Shown piece by piece: positions 25,971 to 38,862 of a DNA stretch of 64,000 nucleotides. This DNA comes from Promerops cafer. Its lineage: Eukaryota > Chordata > Aves > Passeriformes > Nectariniidae. Within the stretch, counting starts at the first letter, position 1, and each line of letters begins with the position of its first letter. The stretch is from NCBI GenBank assembly GCA_013398275.1, contig VZSE01010145.1, positions 62,001 through 126,000 of the forward strand, given 5' to 3'. The notes under the pieces were generated by a model. The model had not been told where the DNA came from and made no database searches. It worked only from the letters and a program-made list of their open reading frames with translations. The position numbers were made by a program, and so were the translations under genes.

Positions 25971-26923
25971 AAATTTTTAAATAACCTGATGTAGTCAGTA
26001 TATTCCACCTGTTCTAAGTCTTAGGAAAGTTCAAAAAAATAACAATAAATCACTCACACTTCTGCAGCTCAAATCCCTATTACTTAAATTTGCATGATGT
26101 AACATGGAAGATTTTTTAAGTTAAATCAAAATAATTAAAATTATGATAAAGCAATAATTTCACTGTAACATTAAATATACTTATCTGCAGTGAGAATGAT
26201 TCATCCGATCTGTATTTTTTTTCTTCTTTTTAGTAGTTTGTTCTATCACTAAATTAGACCTACAGCTTACAGCCTGTAATGCACTGTAAGGCAAATCTGG
26301 GCTGTTGAAAGATTTATATGCTTAATTTTTAGATATCTCTCTTCCCTTGCTTTAATTTGGTTTAGGAGACAACTCGTATTTTGGTGTCAGAGTAATTGAA
26401 TCATTACTTCTATTTTAGAAAAAGCTGGTTCTTGCAAAGGAACACACTGATCATAAGGGTGGCACAGTGTCTATCCAGGGGGTTATTTTTACTTGCTAAT
26501 TCCATATCCCAGTGCAGCTCTGCCTTTACACCAAGGCTGCATCAGCAACACACGGATCCCACCTCCTGCTATTTCATCTGTAATTCATCATGTGTCACCT
26601 CACCTGTTCCTTCTCTTTTGGGCACCAAGAAGCCCCAGCAATACTGAAAATGCACCAGGTCTCCCAGTAAAAATGAATTTGGCACACAGGTCCTACCACA
26701 GGTTTTAGCTGTGGCCAAGTGAACAATGAAGTTGCCGAAAGCAAGCAGTGTGGGGATATGGGAGCAATGTGGAGCTACTCCACCAGAAAAGCTTGCTGGG
26801 ACTCTAAATGAGGTCCTTATAGACAGGAACAGGAGATGAGGGGGAAACCCCCCCCCCCATCAGTCATATTTTTATAACAGTAAATGCCCTCCAGTTTCTA
26901 AAGAAAGAAGAAATTAGCTCTTG
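25971..26923. other. Non-coding spacer within the retroelement cluster
   Basis: AT-rich DNA followed by a 12-base C run near 26849-26860. Frames at 26396-26708 have no recognisable domain. Confidence 0.5.
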
Positions 26924-27175
26924 TGTCGTGGTTTAGGTTTAATCCCAACTGGCAACTACACCCCACAGAGCTACATGCTCATTCCCCCATCAGTGGGGTC
27001 AGGGAGAGAATTGGAAGAGTAAAAGTGAGAAAACCTATGGTATGAGATAAAGGCAGTTTAATGGGTAAAGCAAAAGCTGTGCACAGAAGCAAAGGAAAAC
27101 AAGGAATTAATTCACTACTTCCCATGGGAAGGCAGGTGTTCAGCCACCCCCAGGAGAGCAGGGCTCTGTACATGG
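26924..27175 (-). mobile_element. Truncated LTR related to the 19.9-kb LTR, minus orientation
   Basis: The plus strand starts TGTCGTGGTTTAGG and continues 'cccaactggcaactac', 'gagagaattggaagagtaaa' and 'gagataaaggcagtttaat', the reverse complement of the 3' half of the avian LTR group seen at 19878-20394. It then continues as 'cacttcccatgggaaggcag' style sequence, typical of one subgroup, and loses similarity at about 27175, so its upstream U3 part is missing. It is inverted relative to the 19.9-kb copy. Confidence 0.8.
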
Positions 27176-30100
27176 TGAATAACATCAATAGAAAGAAGCA
27201 CTATTGTGCTGGAATTGTCTTTAGCAGCACAAAAACTCAGGAGAAGTGATACCAAAGAGCAGCAAATGTGTCTTTGAAGGGGAGGGTGCGTGAGGGAACT
27301 CCTTCACGAGGTTTTTGGAGGGAAGTACTAAAGAGGTGGTGCAAGATCTCACTATGCAGAGAAAAGAGAAAAAGGAATGGTAAAGTGGTCATAGATGTGG
27401 TTTTTTCCTAAATCTTTTTAAACTGAAAACAATGTCAGCAGATAATATTTCTATCCCCTGGGTCAGGTCCCCCGTTATTTGCCACTGAAGCATCCTGGAT
27501 TCCTTATGATCCATGCCAGCCCACTCTTGCATACCTCTGTCTTGCTGCACTACAGCAGGTGTACATTTAATCTTCGCAGAATGTTCAGCTACCAGAGATG
27601 TGAAGAAGACTTCTGGCAGTCAACTGTAATTTCCCTCCTGATTACCAGACCTTCAGTTTTGTTTGTAATTGTGAAATCGTGGGTGGTTAATTCTTTTTGA
27701 ATTTATGTTTGTCCATGTAAACAGACAGATTGGCCGGATGTTGTCTCCTGAATCAGCCGAGCTAAACTCATCTGAGCCAACAGGTGTATTTTCCTTCCTT
27801 TCCTGTATGTTTCCCCCTGACATGGAAACTCATGAAATGCTGATGCTGCACTCTCCCTAAAGGAGAGCTTTCATAAGCAGTTTTCTGATTTGGAAAATGT
27901 GATTTGGAAAAACAACATTTCATTGGAATTAGTGTATATGCAGTGGGAGTAACACCAGCATGGAGAATTTCAAGTTTGTTGGGTGGTGTTAGTGAAATGT
28001 TTGATATGTTTCCCAAGAATGTTTTCCACTTGAAATGACAATTAATTTGTGCCTGTTGTTCACATCTCCGAGTGTTTGCTTTACACAACAGCAAAACATC
28101 TGCATTGCTCTAGGCCAAACTAATATGAATTACCCAAAAGAATTGTAATTTACCCATTTATACGATTGCTGTCAATGATGTGACAGCTGAAAAAGTTCCC
28201 TGGTTTTAATTATCCCAGTAGTCAGTCTTGCCCAGCTGACTAATTGCTCCGTAAATTATGGGTTTTCCATGAAGGTTCACACCGCATGGAAAAGAGGGAG
28301 CACTGAATACAGCTTGATTAGCCAAAAGGTAATAGCCAAATATTGCTCATGGGGACAATCACATGAACTAAGCCAAAATGTGTCTTTTTGTTTCATCAAT
28401 GATTATAAGAATATACCTTGACTCTGTGTGTGTGAACATAGAAAATCTGGGGCAGAATGTCCAATAGATGCTAAAAGCATATAGAACTGCTTGTGCTGCT
28501 TTGAAATGTGCAACTATTGTGGCTTCACAAATGAATTCAAATTTAAACTGAAAAATAAACCTGCTCAGAGCAACAGTCTATATTTTTGCTTAGTACCTCA
28601 ATGAAGTTTTAAGTCTAGGCTTAATCTGTGGAAAAATGCTGCACTCTAAACATACCCATTACAGGTGATTTGACATATGAAATTGATAAGAAATTAGGCT
28701 ATCACCATATAAAAAAATAATTAGAAACCATATGAAGAAGGAAAGAAATAAAAACTTCCTGAATTGACATAATTAAATCTGAGCCTCCTGTCAGGATAAA
28801 ATGCAGACAGTGATTGTTCCTACTCCGTTAATTCTGCATTACTACTGGTACGAATGCTTTGGGGATATTACAAGTTGCTTTGCTGCCCACATTTCAACAA
28901 AGTGAAAAAGTAGAAGACTGAGAAGAACAATCTGGGAGCTGTTGAAGTATCACAAACATTCTGCAGACAATCTTGAGGAGCTTGCATTTAAATATAGTGA
29001 GGCAGCAAGGGCACGAAGTTCGTAGGCCTACAGATACTTCTGTGAAGGAAAATAAGTTTTCCTTCAATAGTAAGGTATTATAAGCTTTCTTCAACATAGC
29101 AGGGAGGCACAAGAAGATCCAGGTACCTTTCTATGAATGGCTTTCAGATGGCTTCAGAGTAGAAATGAGGGGCACACAGTAGTCCTCTTTAGAATCCTGT
29201 AGCTGCTAATATAAAAAATACAACAATTTTACTCCATCTCTTCTTTTCATGAATGGCTTTAGCCTATTTAACTTTCCCTTTATCACAACTCAAACCCACT
29301 TTTCTCAGTAAGTGTGATCATGGCCACACAGCTCTGCTGGCCCAAACTGGGGAAGTTTTGGTTCTGCTGAGAGAACATCTTATTTTTGATGGCTCCAGGG
29401 GAGGTGGGGGAAAAGCTCCACATGATGAAGGATATTACAAACCACATAAAGCAGGACTGTTCAGTGGTCATTACAAGAGTTTCTCTGGTAGAGGTCCCAG
29501 ATGCTTCAGTCCTGGATAGGCAGGGAGCCATGCCAGCACAGGGTGCTAAGAACACTGAGGAGGCTACAATGTAGGTGTTAAAAAGTCATTAAATTAATTG
29601 AGCTCTCTGGTAGGCAGCAAATCAAGAACTCAAGGAAGAGTGTGAACTGTGCTGCTGAGGGAAAAAGAACACTGACCTGTTCTGTGAAGCATACAAAGAG
29701 TATGGCCTGCCAGTGAGAAAATTTAATTGATCTTTCTCCTCAAGCAGAGCCAAAATACTGACACACCCCCTCCACCTCAGGTGACACCACTAAAAACATT
29801 TGTGCTCATAGAATCGCAGCTTCCCAAGATGAGGTCTGAGACCACTTCTGTGACCCTGGAGTAATTACTGAGTGAAATTACTGACATGGGCTTTGCAGGG
29901 CAGCAGTCTTGCTGGGGAAGCAGCAGGGACACCCCACAACCCAGTGATCATTTTGCTTTCAGCTGCTGAGGCATCACAGCCAGTTCAACACTGATGAAGG
30001 TGCCATGTAAACCACTCACGAATTTTTATCCCAGCACTGACCAATGGCTTGGACAAAGTGAGAACATAGTTTTCCTCCACTGGGTAATTGTCTCTTTAGG

Positions 30101-31403
30101 AAGCCATTAGTAAGAATAATTCGAATAAGGTTTGTGGGACTATTCCAAAGCATTCAGTCTTACCCTTGGGAAAACTCTCAAGCCCTCTTAAAATATTAAG
30201 GGAGAGTATATACTATATAAAATATAGAGAGAGTAAGGTGCCCAGGTTCTTAACTTGTCAGTTAATTCTGAAAAACAGGTTAGATTGATACATTGGTTGA
30301 GTCATAGTTCCTTGAGACAGAGCATCTGTAAGGTATTTTTTACAAGTAAACATAATTTCCAAGTCATCCTGTCACTACAGTTATAAAAAAAGAAACATTT
30401 CTGCAAGCTTTCTTGTTGATCTACAGCCCCATATTTTGTACAGAGCCCCCTGCTTATTAGATTTCTGATTTAATTGAAATGTATTAGTTTAATCTATTTT
30501 TCAGTATTACCTGATGACACAGACAGGCAGGATTTACAACCTTAACTATCATTTGAGCATTCAGAAATGCCCAGAGGAGAGAAATCCACCTCTTCTGCTA
30601 TTTACAGATACAGCAAAGAAACCAAATAAAATTTTTCTTTGCAGATTTCTGAGACAGAATAATGTAATACATTACTAAATCCAAAATTCTGTCTGTGCAG
30701 GGAGTGCAGAAGGAATCAGGAAGGCTGGGACCACAAAGGGACCCGCTGGTGTAGCCACACAGGAGTGTGCAGGCTGAGAGCAGCAGATTTTGGCACTGGC
30801 AGTGGGAAAAGGGGAGATGCCACTTCCCTGTGGAACAAATTTTGAGGCTGGAAAAAAGTCACTTGGCATAACTGTGGCAACTATTTATTAATTACTGTAA
30901 GGAGCAAAAAGGGTGTCCAGACTTCATACATCTCAGCAAAACACTGACAGTAGAAATGATGTAGGTCTGCTGGAGAAAATCCTCTATGCCAACACCTGAA
31001 TTTCAGGATGAGAGTCAGGGGACTGCCTTCCTTTCCCTCAGACATCTTTCCAAACAGCACAGCACACAATGAACAAGAAGAGATTCAAGTAACCGTGTGG
31101 GAGATTGTCTTATCACACAAGATAAAATGCATGTGTCCAATTAGTCTGGAAATGAAACCAACTCCTCTCCATCTTAGGTCCTGAGGCAGAAAAAGAAGTG
31201 AGGAATAAGGGGGGGCATGGGTGGAGGGGGGACAGGGAGAAAAGAGATGAATGTCAAGACTCTAGGGGGCTGTAAAAATTTATCCTCTTGGAAGTTGTCT
31301 CTTGGCTACAGAACAGAGGATGGGGAGATAGGGCATATAACCAGTAATATCTATCCCTGTTTGTTAGAAACGAAAAACTAGGTGCTTCTCTGATCCTACC
31401 AGT
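27176..31403. other. Non-coding sequence with no recognisable gene
   Basis: Short frames on both strands only. A G-rich run (31208-31235) could form quadruplex structures. A possible CR1-like scrap at about 29812-29830 is too short to call. Confidence 0.55.
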
Positions 31404-31472
31404 CCATGGCAGAGGTAGAGATGATCTTTAAAGGTCCCTTTCTACCCACACCATTCCATGATGCTATGATTC
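31404..31472 (+). mobile_element. CR1 LINE terminal fragment, plus orientation
   Basis: About 70 bp match the extreme CR1 3' end: 'catggcagaggtagagatga', 'tctttaaaggtccctttcta', 'ccattccatgatgctatgat'. It is a very short 5'-truncated copy. Confidence 0.85.
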
Positions 31473-34400
31473 TCTTTGCCTGTATGTTGTGCTTACCACA
31501 CAGGTACAACATGAGGAGGATGCTGAATACCTTCCTGTTCATGGAAAGCCAGCAAAACAAGACCTGGAATCCCTGGCTGCCTTCAGAAGTCTCCTCCATG
31601 GCCCCTGTCATGTATTACATATACACAAATGCTGATTTGACTACTCGTTACATGGGAAAATTCCCAGTCTCAGCCTCCTGGCCACACCACATGGTCACTG
31701 GCCATGGCAAGTCCACATTATTGACTTGACACCCACTTTGCTGCCCTCCCTCCCCTCTTGTCACGAGCACTGTCCCTCATAAAGACCATTGCACTTGCCA
31801 TTTTCCTATTAGACATGAGCCCTGAGGACACCTGATAACTCTAACAATTATCCATCCCAACAGTTGGTAATTGCAAGAGCTAGACCACAACTGACAGGCC
31901 ACATGCAATCTAAGCCCCAAGTGTCGTGCCATTTAATGGACATAAGGCCATGGTGCTGTCACTTGCGATTTCCTTTTGTTGTCGTGTTTCTGTCACACTT
32001 TCCCCATCCCCAGGCTTGTCTGGTGTGCCACCAAAGCTGGTTTCTCTCACTTAGCATTTTTTAGCAGCCAGCTGGTGTCCCAATGGCAATGAGTGGTGGA
32101 TTTGGAGATGGGGAATGTGAGGAAAGCAAAGCACCTGATCTACCATGGATGGGTTATAAAGTTTGTTAAATTGCTTTTCTGAACTGTTGAAGCCTTCAAA
32201 TGAGTGAAACAACTTCTGGGAGACTTTTCTAAAACGGACTAAAACATATTAACATATTAAGTTTCTAAAACATATTAAGTTAAAATAAAAACGCTCTGTT
32301 ATGGCACAGGGTTGCTACAACAGAATGCAATTGAACTATTTTGAACTTTGTCTGCTCTCTCACATGCATATTTTCAGTTTCATCTCCTTACTGGAAAATC
32401 TCACACCCTCTTGATTTTCAAGTTCCCTGTTTTATTTTAGAACACTTCTTTTTCAATTTAAACATCACACAGAGCCTGATGGTAATTCAGCATACACAGT
32501 TGTATTTTATTTTTAGTATCATGGCAGATTAAGTTTTAAAACAGGGATTCTGAATAGCTTTTCCTCATAATCTATAATGTTTTTTGGTAGTAAGCCTGCA
32601 TAACACAGAAAAAAAAAAATTCCCTTTTTGGGAAAGTACTCTATGTCTTATGAAATATTTTTGCATCATAACATGGGTATAGATTAAATTCAACTGGTAG
32701 GACTTCAAGTATCACCGCTTGTAATTCTAAAGAGTGAATACAAAGCTCCAAGAAATTGATGCATAAATCCTGCCTGAAAATTATCTAGAATATATTTTTT
32801 TTAATGGTATTGACCTTTTCTTTGGCAGTATATACAGTTACTTGATTTTTTTTAACCATTTTGTAAGATCTATGCATTGCTGGTACTGGTTAAAAAAACC
32901 CTGTTTTTTTTCTCAGTTGTGGGTACATAATATAGGAAAACTACAAAGTCGATGAACTGAAATAAAATATTGAAAATACTATAGTGATCTTTTTGAGAAC
33001 TGGATCAAAATTTTTGAGACAAGGACAGGGTCTAAACCACATTACAATCTTACCCCTGTTAAATGCCTACAAAATAAAAGGAGTCTGTAGCAGAGTGGAC
33101 CAGAGCAAATGATTCCACCTCCCAGTATCTTTCAAGGTAATTAAATTAGTTCTTTTTGTTCTTTACAAAAGGGGCCCGTGCAGACCTTCTCATGGAAAGT
33201 AGTTGAGTCCTAACATTCTTCTTTCTTAAAAATATCCAGATACCCAAAGGGGTTGCATTTAAATCCCTCTTTAGTCAAAAGTCTACTTCAGATACCTGAA
33301 GCCTTCTCACTAAACCCCAGGATATATATGTGTACGTATATATACACACACATATATATGTATACAGAAATTAAATAGAATGATTAGATTAAAGAAAATG
33401 CGAAAATGTTCTACTTTTAAATTTTAGTTTCAGCTGCTTAGCCCACCAGACTTGCAGATCTTGAGTTTCTCAGGGAAGGGGCTAAAAGCTAGAGATGAGG
33501 AAAGCCTGATCTGACAAGCACTGAAAACTGTGAAAAGAAACCTTGTAATTGAGATTCCATGGAATTCTAAGCCTTTTATCTCAAAAAGAAAGAAGTAGGA
33601 CGAGAAAAGACTGCAGGGAAGAGCAAAGAGCAATCACAGCTGCTGGATGGCTTTCATCAAAAGCAGTAAGTAAATGGGGAGTCCTGCCTAGAGGAGAGAA
33701 GACTCAAGGCCTTAGTATTGATAGATGGAAGAAAAGCCACAGTACATGATGGGAACGTTGAAGTACTGTCCTGACTGGACAATACAGAAGGATATTTTAT
33801 GAAGTAGCAGTTTAATCAAGATGTACAAAAGGCAGTACCTTGTGGTTGTGGCACACTTAAAATATTCTCTAAGCAGATATGGCAACAGAAAATAACACGG
33901 TGACCTGGGACCAGTGTTCAACTGGAGGAACCTCTGGGCAGGGCAGCTTGTTTCTTTCAAGTCTCCAATTCTCTCTGCTAGGATTTTTGAAGTACGTTAA
34001 GAATATTTTACCTTAATATCTGAGAGACTGCAAAGAATTGGTCCTTGTTGACAAACAGCAGCAACTTGATATAAAGTGGTTGATCAATTTGAGGGGGTAA
34101 GGAGGAAATCTGCAGCAGAAATCACAAATTAAGGTTTTTATCCCAAGTCCCACATCTTCTCCTGAAAATCTTCTTGAAGTTGTTACTCATGTATCATACG
34201 GTTTCTGTGGTCATTAGGAAGACAGCACGTGCGACCTGATGGAGGCTGAAATTTCATTGTTGCTGAACAGGCTCAACCAAAATGTCCCAGATGCATCAAC
34301 TCCACAAAACCTCTCAACAGAGTTAGGCAAAATTGCACCAGATGGGAATATCTCCATTAACTCATCCTCATCAACACCACTGCAGCTCTCTCTGCCAGCT

Positions 34401-37400
34401 GACCTTTGCATTTTGGAGTGTATTTTCTACCAGACACCCAGATCAAACAATAGAAGATGTGCAACACTTCTGCTAAAATGCCATGAAGAGATGAACTGGA
34501 AAAGCAGGACAGTGAAACAGATACTTAGAAGCCAAAAAGTAACAGCCACACCAGGCTGTCCCAGCTGGGGATGTCATTGTGGGCTGGAAGTCTGGGTGGA
34601 AGAGGATTTAAAGTGAGATACCAAGAGAATTTGCCACATTGGATGTGCTTCTCTTGTCCTTCCCTACGATATTCAAGCATCTCCTGTCAAAGCCAGACAG
34701 AAGGAATTCTAAGGCCCTGATACTGACAACATTTTGCCTTTTCACAGAACATTTTCATACAAGGAATGAATGTCAGTGTACCAAGGTAAAAGGGTTAGGA
34801 AGAAAAGGTACATGGCTAAACAAAAATACCTGGGATCACTGGTGTAGCAAAGGAAGGATTCCTTTCCAGAAGGAAAAACTGCAAGACATCACTTTCAAGT
34901 AGCACTTCAGCATCTCTAAGTGCAGTGTACCTTCAAGGACTTGGATATTTGACCGAGTTTCCCACGTTGCAAGGCAATTTTGCCTCCACAAGGAAGCACC
35001 CACAGAGAGATCCTGCACAGAAGTTTGTGAGAGAGCCAAGGAAAGTTAAGGCACAATCTGAGGATTTCTAGCATAAACACAATCAGTGGGATATTATCCT
35101 TGACTGGCTTCAGCAATTTATATCTGCCCACACCTGAGTAAACTGGAAGTTAAATGGACTCCAACTCATCTTGAAACACAGGTTTTTGAAAAAGAACCAT
35201 CACGGCTAAAGGAAAGGGAACGTCTGTCTTCCCCTCTTATCTCAGCAGAGACCACCTTTGCTATGGATAATCCTCCCAATAAAATGAAAACAGAGATGTT
35301 TGGGTTTTGGTACCTACCAGGCTGAGGAATCCTGCTTCAACTGCCCCTGCAGTGGCCAGGATCATCTGACCCTTTATCCTCATTGTTTTTACAGGGGGCT
35401 GAGGTGGGGAGGTTTAAAATGTAAAGAGGAACAGGAGATTGCCTTGACTGTTTGGACATAGGGGGTTAGAGAGCAAGCAATAGAGAAGAAAAAGAAGCCC
35501 TGCAAATCCTCTTTTCATTTCTTAAAATGGCGATATTTATTTGTTAAGATAATTAATTTCAAATAATGAATAACATAGTAGTTAACTCTGAAAAACTTCA
35601 TCAAAATTAAATGAAACAATGAGCCTGTCCCTTCTGATCATGCTCATTAAGACTCCTCAGCTATGAAAAAAGGCATGGGCTACTATAAAATCATTATTTG
35701 TTTCCATCCACTTGCACAAACATTATAAATAAGACTTTCCTTATAAAAATCACATAAGATGCTTGTGGCATATTTTGTAAAATGCAACTAGAAAAAGACA
35801 AGATACTGTTAATAAATAATACATTCAAAAACAAAGCAATTTTTGCTATTAAGAGACATCTAGACATTTTGGGGTACAGTCACCATGAAACCACCTGAAA
35901 AAGGGACATTCTTCAAAGAAGCACTGCACAGTACTTGAAAAATGGACAAATTCTACTGACATAATCATAGAAAATACATTATTGCAGGGCAAAGAAAGAT
36001 TCCCCTAGTCCTCGTAATCGTGTTGGCTGACAGCAAACATTTGCTACATTAGAGAGTGAATTATATCAAAGCTCTAATCACAAGACTCAGAACAATACCA
36101 CGCTTTGGGATGTTTAACACACTTTCAAGTACCTTTGCCCCTGAGCATGCCAAAAAAACAATGATTTGAGATGTTCACCCAAGTGCTCCTGTCATTTGGA
36201 CACCATACCCAGCCTGTAAAGCTTACACACATCAGAAATGAGACAATAAATATTACATGCTGGACACCAGAGGTAAAACAAATTCATGGAATTATGCAAT
36301 CTCAGAGGCATAATGGTTTGCTTATCTACTTTAAAATCACCTCAAGACATCAAACTACCACATTACCATCACATTTCTTTAACAAACCGGGCAAGAGAAG
36401 AAGGAATGCAAATAAAAGTTCTAGAATTTAACAGCTAACACTGACATCCCACATCACATGGCTCCTTTGGGAATATCGTGTGAAAGAGCAAAAATGGCAA
36501 CTGTGCCCAGTCCCTAAAGAGCCAGGAGAAACCTTGTGTCTGTCCTGCCAGGGCCTTGCACACCAGCAGTCCTGTAAACCACAGACTGATGGCAAATCAG
36601 CTTGTTTTATCCAAACACTGAGCTCCTTCCCGACACCCGTCGAAGTTTTGGTAGCACCACCGATCCAAGCACCACTTCCTTGAGCACTGCACTGGGAGGC
36701 CTTGCCCCTTCTCACAGCCAGAGTCAGCTACAAAGCAGGAGGTCTGAGATGTGCAGATGGGAGGTCAGGGAAGGCGACAGCTAGGACCTTGCAACTACAG
36801 GGAGAAGCCAACAGAAGGCTCCAAGCAGTGCTTCCTGGGCTGCTTGCCTTCAGACAACACAGTTTGTTCCCAAAGTAAAACACCAGGGAGTTGGGATAAC
36901 CCCAGTTATATTCCCTGGTCCCCTGGCTGGGTAGATATTCAGGATGGCTGCAACTCCAACAAATATTGGTGCCTTGTGAAATCACTGACTTCTTTTAAAT
37001 ACCTCCATGAGGTCAATGCAAAATTAACGATTTTGAAAAACCTTTGCCTGGCCCGTTTCTGTTCTGGTCAACCACAAAACTTCCCCAAGTCGTGGCTGTG
37101 CCTACAAGAAATGGAAGGGGTAAAACTCAGAGTTTTAGTTTACACTTCACCTTCTAGCCATAAGCAGCAAAATGTAACAAACCACAATCACTTATGTCCT
37201 GGCACAGGCACAGACTACTGGGTGCAGGATGTGGGCAGGAAACACGTGGCATGGCATCACAGTGAGCCTGACTGATCTCTCGGCCACCGCAGCCCCGTGA
37301 GCCCATGCCTGGGAATAAATCAGATGCGCTGGAATTACAAACAGATTGTCCCTTACAGAGCTGGAAATAAGCAGATTCAACTTTAGGAACAGAGCAGTTT

Positions 37401-37909
37401 GTTTATTACTATCCTAATGGTAAGGGCCATGTTACCAAACTCAAGTCTGAGAAGGAAAAATAGTCCAAAGGGGATGTGGTTCATTGCAAAACCCGCTAGA
37501 AGTATCTTCTTTCCATTTCTCTTCCCTTCTCTTTTCAGTATTTTTACACTACAGAGCTCATACTAATAATCCATCCCAGGGAGACAACATTCAAATAAAA
37601 ACACATGCAAGTTTTTACATTCATCATCATCCACATGCTACATTTCACAGTTCATTATCAGAGCAATGTACCGCTCTAGAAAAACATCAGAGCAAGGCAC
37701 CTTTCATTTCCTTGCTGTCTTTGCTTGCTTGCTTTTCTCTGGAGCTTTCAGAAATAGCCAGATGGAAACAGCATTAACACAGGTTAAAGCCAAGTGCCTG
37801 GTATGTGTAAGAAACAAAAAAGTTTAGAAGTCCTTGTAACTTCCATGAGACATAAAATTAAAATAAAAAATAGTTGTATTGATGCCGATTGTTTTTATTA
37901 TTTGGGGTT
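31473..37909. other. Non-coding sequence with isolated open frames
   Basis: A plus-strand frame at 34239-34616 (125 codons, serine/asparagine-rich) and another at 36751-37275 (174 codons) are the longest; neither has a recognisable domain. Simple sequence includes a TA/CA palindromic tract at 33316-33364. No CR1 or LTR was recognised. Confidence 0.5.
33316..33364. repeat. TA/TG/CA dinucleotide tract with self-complementarity
   Basis: Alternating purine-pyrimidine sequence passes from TATATATGTG through a central ACGT to TATATACACACAC and back to TATATATG. It could fold into a hairpin or form non-B DNA. Confidence 0.85.
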
Positions 37910-38119
37910 AGGGTTAGCTTTAAGTTCCACTTTGCAGAAGGTCCAGAGATTCATCATGTTAGCCAGCCCAACAGGACTGGATACATCTGCCCTGTTCCAG
38001 TCTGGAGGCTGGGTCTATATTAAATGGTGGGACAGTTACCCCTGCACACTAAGTGGAGAGGACCATTCAAAGTCCTGACTACTCTCACTCAAGCCAGGGC
38101 TGCTGGCAAGGAACACTGA
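37910..38119 (+). pseudogene. Endogenous retrovirus integrase C-terminal fragment, broken
   Basis: In one plus-strand frame a stretch ending in GGWVYIKWW resembles the start of the integrase C-terminal domain of gammaretrovirus-like pol. The continuation, KWRGPFKVLTTLTQ from 38051, is in a different frame, so at least one indel lies at about 38046-38051. The frame stops at 38117. The integrase core (DDE), RNase H and reverse transcriptase expected upstream were not found, so pol is cut off on its 5' side. This is a dead copy. Its position just ahead of an env remnant and an LTR confirms the retroviral origin and plus orientation. Confidence 0.8.
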
Positions 38120-38830
38120 GTTCTGCTCCAATGTTAAGAGACCTCTCTCCTGAAACAACTGGAAAACAGAGACTGATACAAATCAGGATTATGTGATTTA
38201 AATGGTTCTTTTGTGCCGGTTATATGCACAGCTGATAACCATGGCACAGATTTGGTCCCAAAATTTGCATGTGTTTTTAGTCCGAAATGTATCTAAAAGC
38301 TCTTTATAAGAACAACTTGTCAGGGTGGTATTGAATATGTGAAAATGAGGTCTGATAGGTTTTGCCCCTAGATAAAGATTGGGCCTGTGCCCATGGGTCT
38401 GTAATTCCAAACGTAGTATTTGATCACAGTAAGGATTATTGAACATATTGAAAAGCAAATTTCAGATGCAATTTTGGCCTTACAAGAAGTCCATGATTTG
38501 TCTGGTATACTTTATAAAACAGAATGACTCTCAATTTCCTACTAGCTGCAAAATCATTAACACTAGTTGTTGTTCTTATGTAGATCAGAGTGAAAGAACT
38601 ATTAAGGATTTGGTTGAAATTTGAAAGCAAACTCAAATTCTACATCAGACAGCTTTCAAAAGGCCCACTGAACTTTGAATATATTTTTGACATTCTCACC
38701 TCATGGTTACGGAACTGGGCCTGCATAAAAGGACCCGTTCATACTACTTATATCTGTAGTTATTCTTTAAATAGTAGCTGGCTGTATGATACAGTGGTGT
38801 GGTTAAATATGGAGTAGAGACTAGACAAGG
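38120..38830 (+). pseudogene. Endogenous retrovirus env remnant with CX6CC motif, broken and shortened
   Basis: A plus-strand frame carries the motif C-KIINTS-CC at 38547-38573, the CX6CC signature of the transmembrane subunit of class I type envelope proteins, followed by residues typical of the segment after it. Upstream, in another frame (about 38452-38518), is a heptad-like stretch that fits the coiled coil. Downstream, after a stop at about 38622, a further frame holds the tryptophan-containing pre-anchor region (FDILTSWLRNW). Frames change at least twice and stops interrupt. Only about 700 bp separate integrase from the polypurine tract, so most of the surface subunit is missing. It cannot encode a functional envelope. 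Confidence 0.82.
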
Positions 38831-38848
38831 TAATCTTGTTAGTCTCTA

Positions 38849-38862
38849 AAAATGGGGGGAAA
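38849..38862 (+). other. Polypurine tract of the endogenous retrovirus
   Basis: A purine run with a G6 core (AAAATGGGGGGAAA, one T) directly abuts the TG of the LTR, the expected position of the plus-strand primer site in retroviral reverse transcription. Confidence 0.85.

Noticed and set aside
29812..29880. Possible CR1 scrap ('catagaatcgcag')
   Set aside because: The match is about a dozen bases and the following sequence does not continue as CR1.
36751..37275. 174-codon plus-strand frame as possible retroviral gag or env
   Set aside because: No zinc knuckle, capsid or envelope motif was seen; proximity to the retrovirus remnant alone is not enough.
37901..37920. Two TTAGGG-like units suggesting an interstitial telomere repeat
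   Set aside because: Only two units are present, and they abut the frame leading into the retroviral integrase fragment.
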